From Clostridiales bacterium (GTDB lineage Bacteria; Bacillota; Clostridia; Christensenellales; Aristaeellaceae): a stretch of 36,222 nt of DNA. Under the pieces are notes generated by a model, which was not told the DNA's origin, made no database searches, and saw only the letters and a list, made by a program, of their open reading frames with translations. Of the stretch, positions 16,395 through 22,799 are shown one piece after another (the first letter of the stretch is position 1; the number at the start of each line of letters is the position of its first letter). A program made the position numbers and the translations under genes. Location of the stretch: contig SVGP01000027.1 in assembly GCA_015056255.1 (NCBI GenBank), forward strand, positions 1 through 36,222, in the 5' to 3' direction.

Positions 16395-17204
16395 TTATGG
16401 ACCTATGCGCGTGCCGGGAAGATGCGGCCTGAAGGTGTTTCTGACAATGATGGGCGTGCCTTTTTTCCGCGCCCAGTACAGACAGTCCGGGTGCAAAACC
16501 GCCGCGCCCGCATCCAGAATGCGCCCCGTTTCATCATAGGAAAGGCGGTCAATGGGCTTCTGGCCAGGGCATAGCGCCGGATCCGAACGAAACACGCCGT
16601 CCACGTCCGTCCAGTTTTCATAAGCGTCTGCGTCAATGCAGAAGGCGGCGAGGGCGCCGGTCGTGTCGCTGCCGCCGCGCGGAAAAAGGCAGATTTTTCC
16701 GTGTTCGTCCGCGCCGTAAAAGCCAGGCATGACGATGCGCTTTTGAACTTGAAACGCAGCGTTCAATGCGGCTTTGGTTTTCTCCTCGTCAATCTTTCCG
16801 TTATGGAAAAAAACAGCGTTTTTTGCATCCAGAAACGCAAACCCGCTCATTTTGGAAAATATCTTCGCGCTCAGATATTCGCCTCTGGACGCAGCGCAGG
16901 CTTTTCCTGCGCCCGAGAAGATATTTTCCTCGGCTTCGTCCAGCTCATTTTCGATTGAAACGCCGACTTCTTTGGCAATATCCGAAAACCGCTGCTGGAT
17001 GGACGTAAAATCGGCCCGGCGTCCGGTTTCTTCGCACCTTATGAGCAGATCCGTGATCTTTGTATCCGCATTGAAACGCTTGCCAGGCGCCGATAAAACG
17101 ATGAACCTGCGATCCGGATTATTCCTGACGATATCGAAAACATTTTTAAATCCATCAGCACAGGATAATGAAGTTCCGCCAAATTTTGAAACGAACACAG
17201 GCAT
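16395..17204 (-). CDS. Aspartokinase-type amino acid kinase without ACT domains
   Basis: The 269-residue protein has the complete aspartokinase catalytic domain: KFGGTS (7-12), SRGEYLSA (106-113), RGGSDTTGA (176-184) and TDVDGVFRSDP (199-209), ending soon after GTPIIVRNTF (249-258). Ordinary aspartokinases are 400-460 residues with two C-terminal ACT domains for Lys/Thr feedback; those are absent and no frameshifted remnant is seen downstream. It may be an unregulated aspartokinase or a relative with another substrate. The ATG at 17204 follows AAGGGG; the in-frame GTG at 17213 lacks a proper site. The start codon sits in a perfect hairpin arm (17195-17240). It lies downstream of the symporter gene, probably in the same transcript. 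Confidence 0.8.
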   Translation of the reverse strand: MPVFVSKFGGTSLSCADGFKNVFDIVRNNPDRRFIVLSAPGKRFNADTKITDLLIRCEETGRRADFTSIQQRFSDIAKEVGVSIENELDEAEENIFSGAGKACAASRGEYLSAKIFSKMSGFAFLDAKNAVFFHNGKIDEEKTKAALNAAFQVQKRIVMPGFYGADEHGKICLFPRGGSDTTGALAAFCIDADAYENWTDVDGVFRSDPALCPGQKPIDRLSYDETGRILDAGAAVLHPDCLYWARKKGTPIIVRNTFRPHLPGTRIGP

Positions 17205-17240
17205 AGAACACACCCCTTCGGGTATATCCTATGCCTGTGT
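17195..17240 (-). promoter_or_regulatory. Perfect 12-bp hairpin covering the aspartokinase start codon
   Basis: In the mRNA, ACACAGGCAUAG pairs with CUAUGCCUGUGU, and the start AUG lies inside the second arm. The 22-base loop holds the AAGGGG ribosome binding site, itself in a nested ACCC/GGGU stem. Folding as drawn would block translation initiation. Confidence 0.6.
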
Positions 17241-17256
17241 AAATAAGAGGGTTCTC

Positions 17257-17295
17257 TCGTCTTTTGTAAACGATTTAACGATCTTCAAAAGACGA
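17257..17295 (-). other. Intercistronic hairpin between symporter and aspartokinase genes
   Basis: A perfect 10-bp stem, TCGTCTTTTG (17257-17266) with CAAAAGACGA (17286-17295), has a 19-base loop. No U-run follows on the minus strand, so it is more likely a processing, stability or leader element than a terminator of the symporter gene. Confidence 0.5.
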
Positions 17296-17315
17296 CTTGA
17301 TTTTTTAGCTTCCGA

Positions 17316-18545
17316 TTATTTTTTGTCCAGCTTGCAGGTTTCCTTCATGGCAACGGAGCAGGCGACGTCGCCAAGCACGTTTACGCAGGTGGCGCCCATG
17401 TCGCACAGGGTGTTGACGGAAATGTACACGGCCATGATCTCAGCAGGCAGACCGGCGATCGCGGAAAGGGCCGCAAAGCACGCGATTGCGCCGCCGGGAA
17501 CGCCGGGACAGCCGATGGAAAGCAGCGCATTGGCCAGAAGCACGATGGCCAGCATGCCAAAAGAGATGGGAGTTCCGGTCGCGTTTCCAAAGAACACGAT
17601 CATGAAACTCATGAGGATGGAAACCGCGTCCATATTAATGGTCGCGCCAAGCGGGATGGCGAGGGAAGAAACCTCGTTGGGTACGCCCAGGTCATCGGCA
17701 GCTTTCTTGGAAAGCGGAATGGTAGCGGAGGAGGAGCAGGTGCCGAATGCGTTGAGCGCAGCGGGCATAACCTTCTTGAAGAACTCCCTGATGGACACCT
17801 TGCCAACGAACTTGACAAGGCCGCCATAGACGAACACGGCGTAGAAAATGTAGGTGATATAAAGGATTAACAGCGTCGCGCCCAGAGAAATGACGGTGTC
17901 AATGCCATTGGACTGGATGACGATGGCGATGGAGGAGAATACGCCGATGGGGGTAAAGTACATGATGAAGGAGATGATCTTCATGGAGATCTCGTTGATC
18001 GCGTCAACAACCTTCACAAACGGCTCGGCCTTTTCCTTGATCATCAGGCATACAACGCCGATGATGACGGCGAACACCAGAATCTGCAGCATGTCGCCAT
18101 TTGCAAAGGAAGCGATGGGGTTTGCGGGGATCAGGTTTTTGACGGTGTCGAGAAGGCTTTTAAATTCAACCGCGCCGTAGGGATTGGTGGCGTCCAGCGT
18201 AAAGGCTACGCCCTTGCCGATGCCCAGAAGCTTCGGAAGGAAAAGGCCGAGGAGGGACGCAAACACCGTGGTTCCGCAGTAATAAAGCAGGGTCTGTCCG
18301 CCGACCTTGCCGGTCTTTCCAACAGAGCCGATGCCCTGAATGCCCATGACGATGGAGGCAAAGACGAGCGGGAAGATCATCATGCGAAGGGCGTTGATGT
18401 AGAGGGTGTAGACAAGATCAAGCGCGGGCTTTACGGTCGTGAACAGGCCCTCCTGGAACATGCCCAGAAAACCAAATGCGATACCGGCGGCAAGGCCGAT
18501 AAAAATCCACAGCGTGATGTGGGAAGTGTACCAATTCTTTTTCAT
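17316..18545 (-). CDS. Dicarboxylate/amino acid:cation symporter family, probably for neutral amino acids
   Basis: The 409-residue transporter has the GltPh/DAACS fold: HP1 tip CSSSAT (270-275), the NMD signature of TM7 (Asn304-Met-Asp306), HP2 GVPGGA (349-354 region) and the TM8 stretch CDMGATCVNVLGD (381-393). In aspartate and glutamate carriers the TM8 motif has an Arg (DMGRT) that holds the side-chain carboxylate; here it is Ala385. Neutral carriers such as ASCT and SstT-type proteins also lack this Arg, so Ser, Thr or another neutral substrate is more likely than Asp/Glu. The start follows AGGGGG; the promoter is at 18620-18649. The aspartokinase gene follows in the same direction, suggesting a link with the aspartate/threonine family. 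Confidence 0.88.
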   Translation of the reverse strand: MKKNWYTSHITLWIFIGLAAGIAFGFLGMFQEGLFTTVKPALDLVYTLYINALRMMIFPLVFASIVMGIQGIGSVGKTGKVGGQTLLYYCGTTVFASLLGLFLPKLLGIGKGVAFTLDATNPYGAVEFKSLLDTVKNLIPANPIASFANGDMLQILVFAVIIGVVCLMIKEKAEPFVKVVDAINEISMKIISFIMYFTPIGVFSSIAIVIQSNGIDTVISLGATLLILYITYIFYAVFVYGGLVKFVGKVSIREFFKKVMPAALNAFGTCSSSATIPLSKKAADDLGVPNEVSSLAIPLGATINMDAVSILMSFMIVFFGNATGTPISFGMLAIVLLANALLSIGCPGVPGGAIACFAALSAIAGLPAEIMAVYISVNTLCDMGATCVNVLGDVACSVAMKETCKLDKK

Positions 18546-18619
18546 GTGTATTCCCCCTGTACGTTTTAAAAAATAAACCCGACTTCCGCTGTCAGAAAAT
18601 CGGCTTTGCATGCTTCGTT

Positions 18620-18649
18620 ATTATACTCCCTTGTGCATAATTATGTCAA
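18620..18649 (-). promoter_or_regulatory. Near-consensus promoter of the symporter gene
   Basis: TTGACA, 18-base spacer, TATAAT on the minus strand: both boxes match consensus exactly. About 75 bases separate it from the start codon. Confidence 0.78.
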
Positions 18650-18766
18650 GGGAAAATGCAATTTTCGCCATATTTTCCGCCGTATTGGCGCAAAATATTC
18701 GGATATATTGTCGTTTTTTGGCTGTTTATAAAAAATCACCTTCAAAAGATGCCTGCATTTATGCGC

Positions 18767-18795
18767 TTGTAAATACGGACGGGACGTGTTATTAT
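18767..18795 (+). promoter_or_regulatory. Promoter of the nitroreductase gene
   Basis: TTGTAA, 17-base spacer, TATTAT. It lies within the upstream part of the long open frame and supports the downstream GTG start at 18826. Confidence 0.55.
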
Positions 18796-18825
18796 ATAGA
18801 AAAAGCGTTAAAGGAGGGCATTGAC

Positions 18826-19356
18826 GTGAACGCCATTGAAGCCATTTCAAAAAGACATTCCTACAGAGGCGAGTTTGAACAAACGCCTGTTCCCAGAGAG
18901 CATTTAAAAATCATCCTGCAGGCAGGCCTCGACGCGCCCTCCGGCTGCAATAAGCAAACCACAAGCCTGATCGCCGTGGACGATATGGAGGTTCTTAAAA
19001 AACTTCGCGCCGTGATCGATCCGCCCGTGGGCGAAACCGCGCCCGCTGCCATATGCGTGCTCTCGCAGAGAATCATCGCCTATCGCGACCGATGCTTTTC
19101 CATACACGATTATTCGGCAGCCATAGAGAACATGCTGATCGCCATCACAGCTCTTGGCTATCAAAGCTGCTGGTACGAAGGGCACATCACCGATACCGAC
19201 CGAATCGGCGATAAAATGGCGAAAATTCTGGGCGTTCCGGACGGATACGAGCTGGTATGCTTTCTGCCGATTGGAATCCCGAAGGGCGAGGTCAAAGGCC
19301 CCAGAAAAAAGCCCTTTCATGAGCGCGCTTGGTTCAATGGGTTTGGGAAGGCATAA
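18826..19356 (+). CDS. Nitroreductase-family flavoprotein
   Basis: The 176-residue FMN-dependent oxidoreductase has the family N-terminus (ISKRHSYRGEF, matching RRSxRxF), the FMN-contacting DAPSGCNKQT motif, and a helix IENMLIAITALGYQSCWYEGHI typical of the dimer core. The open frame extends 72 codons further upstream, but the first real start is the GTG at 18826: AAGGAGG lies eight bases before it and the promoter sits inside the upstream extension. The substrate could be a nitroaromatic, quinone or flavin; it cannot be told. It may be followed in the same direction by the leader ORF and the kinase/GNAT gene. Confidence 0.85.
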   Translation: MNAIEAISKRHSYRGEFEQTPVPREHLKIILQAGLDAPSGCNKQTTSLIAVDDMEVLKKLRAVIDPPVGETAPAAICVLSQRIIAYRDRCFSIHDYSAAIENMLIAITALGYQSCWYEGHITDTDRIGDKMAKILGVPDGYELVCFLPIGIPKGEVKGPRKKPFHERAWFNGFGKA

Positions 19357-19383
19357 ATAACATTTCTATGGAGGAATTCATTC

Positions 19384-19422
19384 ATGGTTCTTTTCCTTTA
19401 TAACAACAACCGCATCCGCTGA
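19384..19422 (+). CDS. Candidate 12-residue leader peptide
   Basis: A short ORF encodes MVLFLYNNNRIR with a good GGAGG site (19370-19374) nine bases upstream. It sits 73 bases ahead of the kinase/GNAT fusion gene. After its stop are competing hairpins: TGCGCA/TGTGCA near 19424-19438, and GGCCTTC with GAAGGTC near 19443-19463 followed by a short T-rich stretch. The layout resembles translation-controlled leader peptides, with three AAC codons in a row; this is inference. Confidence 0.35.
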   Translation: MVLFLYNNNRIR

Positions 19423-19495
19423 AATGCGCATCTGTGCACGCAAGGCCTTCTGATCGGAAGGTCTGTTTCCGTATGAAAATAAAGGAGAGAGTATC

Positions 19496-20617
19496 ATGAA
19501 AATTGATAACCACATTTTAAAGCACTACCTTAAAAACTGTTATTTTATAAACGGCACGGCTTACGCCGGAAAATCCACCATGTGCAGATTGCTTAGCGAA
19601 AAATACGGCCTTCTCCACATGGAGGAAAATTACGAGACCGATCGGTTTTTGTCCATCGCGCGGCCGGACAGGCAAAGGGATTTTACCTATTTTCTTCGCA
19701 TGAAGGGCTTTGAGGAATATGTGATGCGGCCGCCGGAGGAGTTTGAACGGTGGCTGATGAGCGTATCTAAGGAAGTCAGCGAATTTGAAATTGCGCACCT
19801 TATTTCAGTTTCCAGAGACAAAAAGGTCATCGTGGACACCAATCTATCCCCTGAGACGCTTAAAAGAATTTCCGCCTACAACCGAACGGCGTTTATGCTG
19901 TCTGAAGAAAGCATGTCGGTTCAGAAATTTTTCGACCGCATGGATCCCGAAAAAAATATGATTTTAAGAACCATAAGAAACATGCCAAACGCGGAAGAAG
20001 CCTATCAGAATTTCAGAAACTGCATCGCGCGCGTAAACAGCCGCTCTCACTTTGAAAAATATCAAAACAGCGGATTTTTTACCCTCCTTCGTAAAGAATC
20101 GGATGGAGATACGAAGGACGAAGTGCTTTCAAGGCTTTCCAAGCACTTCCTTCTGGACGCAGACGCGGAAATCAAACGCGCCGAAAGGGATTCGGAGCTT
20201 TCAAAAAAGCTCGCCCTTTACGCCGAAAACTGCTCATGGATCGCAGGAAAGCACCTTACAAAACTGATCGCCGAAGACGCATTCACCGACTGGGAATGCG
20301 CGTTTGCCGCCGTCAAGGATGGGCGCATTATCGGCTTTGCAACCATCATGAAGACGGATTATTACCCCGAAAACCGATATTCGCCGTGGATCAGCTCCCT
20401 GTTCGTGGACGAAAGCATGCGCGGACGCGGCATTGCAGGAAAGCTCATTGAGGCCGCAGAGGATTACCTTGTTCACCTTGGCTTTAACCGCGCTTACATT
20501 CCAAGCGACACACCCCATTTCTACGAAAAATTCGGCTATCAAAAGATCGATACGCTCGTCAACTACGCAGGCGACACAGACAGCGTCTATGAGAAGGTGA
20601 TTTATTATGAAGATTGA
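19496..20617 (+). CDS. Fusion of a P-loop kinase-like domain with a GNAT acetyltransferase
   Basis: The 373-residue protein has two parts. Residues 1 to about 215 form a small-molecule-kinase-like P-loop domain, with Walker A GTAYAGKST at 20-28 in the pattern FINGTAYAGKSTMC. Residues about 225-373 form a GNAT domain: AAVKDGRIIGFATI, the acetyl-CoA loop RGRGIAGKL near 309-317, and the ending HFYEKFGYQKID typical of the family. Both active-site loops are intact. The substrate is unknown; kinase-acetyltransferase fusions include aminoglycoside-modifying enzymes, but similarity to those is not evident. The start follows AAAGGAGAG. The next gene overlaps its last 11 bases. Confidence 0.8.
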   Translation: MKIDNHILKHYLKNCYFINGTAYAGKSTMCRLLSEKYGLLHMEENYETDRFLSIARPDRQRDFTYFLRMKGFEEYVMRPPEEFERWLMSVSKEVSEFEIAHLISVSRDKKVIVDTNLSPETLKRISAYNRTAFMLSEESMSVQKFFDRMDPEKNMILRTIRNMPNAEEAYQNFRNCIARVNSRSHFEKYQNSGFFTLLRKESDGDTKDEVLSRLSKHFLLDADAEIKRAERDSELSKKLALYAENCSWIAGKHLTKLIAEDAFTDWECAFAAVKDGRIIGFATIMKTDYYPENRYSPWISSLFVDESMRGRGIAGKLIEAAEDYLVHLGFNRAYIPSDTPHFYEKFGYQKIDTLVNYAGDTDSVYEKVIYYED

Positions 20618-21086
20618 AACAATCAAAAAGCCCGCCTTTTCCGTAATCGGAAAAGAGGGCTCGACCAAGGACGGCGCAGGCTTTATTCAGGGCCTCTGGG
20701 CGGACGCAAACGCCCATTTCGGCGAAATTGCGCATCTTGTGAAAACCGACGAATCAGGCGCGCCCATCGGCGTATGGGGCGCAATGACGGATTTTTCCCA
20801 TTCGTTCAAGCCGTGGGAAAATAATTTTTCTGAAGGCAAATACTTAGCCGGCGCAGAGGTCACGGAAGGCGCAGCTGCCCCCGAGGGCTGGACAAAATGG
20901 ACGATTCCGGGCTTTGTGTATCTGAAAGCGGAAAATGAAGAAAATCTGTTTCCAAAAATGCTTGCCTATCTGAGCGAAAACGGATTTACTTTATCCGGCG
21001 CGGTGCATGATTTTACAGACGTTAAAGCCGGAAAAAGCTATATGCTCTTCCCGATTCAGAAAATAGCGCCGGAGCAAAGACAATAA
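20607..21086 (+). CDS. GyrI-like/effector-binding small-molecule-binding protein
   Basis: The 159-residue protein resembles the GyrI-like (AraC effector-binding, SHS2-type) domain: an N-terminal strand KIETIKKPAFSVIGKEG, a central IGVWGAMTDF strand, GWTKWTIPGFVYLKAE, and a C-terminal YMLFPIQ strand. Such domains bind drugs or other small hydrophobic molecules and here stand alone without a DNA-binding domain. It starts 11 bases inside the end of the kinase/GNAT gene, so translation is coupled; both may act on the same small molecule. Confidence 0.75.
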   Translation: MKIETIKKPAFSVIGKEGSTKDGAGFIQGLWADANAHFGEIAHLVKTDESGAPIGVWGAMTDFSHSFKPWENNFSEGKYLAGAEVTEGAAAPEGWTKWTIPGFVYLKAENEENLFPKMLAYLSENGFTLSGAVHDFTDVKAGKSYMLFPIQKIAPEQRQ

Positions 21087-21110
21087 ACGCGGATTTCAAA
21101 GCGCGTTTTT
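21085..21110. terminator. Terminator between convergent genes
   Basis: AAACGCG pairs with CGCGTTT across a 10-base loop, followed by TT on the plus strand. It partly overlaps the stop codon of the GyrI-like gene and ends just before the spoIIE stop. Confidence 0.6.
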
Positions 21111-22686
21111 ATCCCGCTTTTCTCTCCTGCGTCGCTTCCTTTTTTTCCATCCGGAATACCCTGCGGGGATAGGCGGTTTTTCCGCTGAACTCAATCAGCA
21201 TGGCGCTCATATCGTCCCTTCGGTTTTCAATGGGCGCCTTTTTTGCCTGGCGGATTACCCCGTTTAAAATGCTTTGCGGGGCGAAGGCCTTCATATGGTG
21301 CAAAAGCATATTCGTTTTTTCCGCGCCGCCCAGCGCATTGATCAGCCCATCCGTCGCCATAAAAATCCGATCGCCCGGAGAAAGCATTTCCGTATGTATC
21401 CATGCGGGCGCAGACTCGACTGCGCCCACAGGCAGCGCGCCGCCCTCCAATTGCTTGACGCCGTAACGGCCAATCACCCAGCAGGGCTCCGCGCCGTTTT
21501 TAAAAAATTCCGCGCGGCCTGTAATCATATCCACAAACACGCCGTCCAGCGTCGAATGATTTTCCTGATCGTTTATCGACAGCGCGTTTACGCACATCAG
21601 CGCATCCGCCCGGTTAATGGGCGCAGAAAACAGATTGCGGGCATTTTTGATTGCGCGCTCGCTCATTTTCCGGGCGTTTTCTCCGGTTCCCATGCCGTCC
21701 GCCAGAAGAAAAAGCATATGTCCGCCAGGCAGCTTTTCGGAAAATCCGGCGTCTCCGCAGACGTTCTCATCGGTGGGCGCGATGTGGCGGCGATAAACGC
21801 CGGCTGTCAGAAAGGAATGCGTGTTTCTGCTTGCAAGATCAAAAGCCCTGAGTATCCGCGCCAAAATAGAATGCGGCAGAAAAGGAAATATCGCCGACGC
21901 TAAAAGTATACAGGCGTTTACAGAATCAAATCCGAAATACGCGCATAGCGGAATGCCGATTAAAAACATACCCGATTGCGCCCATACGCCGAATCCGGAC
22001 ACCGCGCCCGCTGCCGCTGAAGCCATGAAAACCAGCGCTACGGCAGATGGCGCGGCGGAGCCCATCAACAGTCCGGCGGATGAAACCAATGCGCCGATGA
22101 GCGCGGAAAGCACGCCGCCAAAGGAAAACATGAGCGCAAACAGTCCCGCAAACAGACCGCCCAAGGGGGCATATAATTCCGTAAGCCCGGATAACATCAT
22201 GGCGCACAGAAACAGCGCTGCCGTGCGCTCCTCAGGGGTCAGATACGTTCTTTCCTTTATGCTTCTTGTTACAATCGGTGAAATCGCAGGGCACGCCGCC
22301 ATCGCTATCACGGATGCAAACGTCGCCGCTATCGTATCATACGCGCTGAAGGGCATATGATATGCATACGCCGGAAACAGGCATCCGGCAAACGCTGCCA
22401 TCGACAGCGCGCTTTTGGGGTTGACCGTTCCGCGTTTTTTGAATATACCGCTGAGCGTATATGCCATCAGCCCCCCGGCAAAGCCGCCAAAACCGCCCTT
22501 TCCCAAGATCGCGCCAAGCGCAGATCCGATCAAAACATGGTTCCATTTGATTTCTCCATGCCCCGCAGCCGCCAGAAACGCCGCGCCGAACGGGCTTGTC
22601 CATGGAATAGGCGACATCATATATAATAAAAACGTGCAAAGATTAAAAAAAACGTGCTCCTTGATTTGATGAACAATCCTTCTCAT
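21109..22686 (-). CDS. spoIIE: Short SpoIIE-type membrane serine phosphatase
   Basis: SpoIIE is the membrane PP2C phosphatase that dephosphorylates the anti-anti-sigma factor SpoIIAA and activates sigma-F in the forespore. The 525-residue protein has many hydrophobic segments (about 15-275), then a PP2C domain with metal-binding Asp in LLADGMGTGENA (Asp330), ATDGLIN (Asp446) and RRDDMSAML (Asp491-Asp492). The phosphatase follows almost directly after the membrane part (about 25-30 residues). B. subtilis SpoIIE has about 827 residues with a central region of roughly 270 for oligomerisation and FtsZ contact; that is absent here. The start follows GGAGGTG. It lies alone between the GyrI-like gene and alaS. 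Confidence 0.82.
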   Translation of the reverse strand: MRRIVHQIKEHVFFNLCTFLLYMMSPIPWTSPFGAAFLAAAGHGEIKWNHVLIGSALGAILGKGGFGGFAGGLMAYTLSGIFKKRGTVNPKSALSMAAFAGCLFPAYAYHMPFSAYDTIAATFASVIAMAACPAISPIVTRSIKERTYLTPEERTAALFLCAMMLSGLTELYAPLGGLFAGLFALMFSFGGVLSALIGALVSSAGLLMGSAAPSAVALVFMASAAAGAVSGFGVWAQSGMFLIGIPLCAYFGFDSVNACILLASAIFPFLPHSILARILRAFDLASRNTHSFLTAGVYRRHIAPTDENVCGDAGFSEKLPGGHMLFLLADGMGTGENARKMSERAIKNARNLFSAPINRADALMCVNALSINDQENHSTLDGVFVDMITGRAEFFKNGAEPCWVIGRYGVKQLEGGALPVGAVESAPAWIHTEMLSPGDRIFMATDGLINALGGAEKTNMLLHHMKAFAPQSILNGVIRQAKKAPIENRRDDMSAMLIEFSGKTAYPRRVFRMEKKEATQERKAG

Positions 22687-22711
22687 ATTTCCACCTCCGT
22701 ATGTAATCAAA

Positions 22712-22744
22712 AATATATATGCGAAAAAGGGTGAAAATATGCAA
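22712..22744 (-). promoter_or_regulatory. Possible long-spacer promoter of spoIIE
   Basis: TTGCAT and TATATT lie 21 bases apart on the minus strand. B. subtilis spoIIE is known for a 21-base spacing and Spo0A activation. The AT-rich run also allows an 18-base alternative (ATATAT), so the spacing is ambiguous, and no clear 0A box is seen. Confidence 0.35.
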
Positions 22745-22754
22745 GCATACAAAA

Positions 22755-22784
22755 GCCCTGTACCTCTTTTTAGCGGTACAGGGC
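22755..22784 (-). terminator. Terminator of alaS
   Basis: GCCCTGTACC and GGTACAGGGC form a perfect 10-bp stem with a 10-base loop. On the minus strand it is followed by TTTTG. It separates alaS from spoIIE. Confidence 0.7.
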
Positions 22785-22799
22785 CTTTGATTTGTGAAT

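Noticed and set aside
16395..17204. Aspartokinase as a pseudogene
   Set aside because: All catalytic motifs are intact, the frame is uninterrupted and it ends cleanly after the kinase fold, so a genuine short form is more likely than decay.
18610..18825. The 72-codon upstream extension of the nitroreductase frame
   Set aside because: It contains the gene's promoter and precedes a GTG with an ideal AAGGAGG, so it is not coding.
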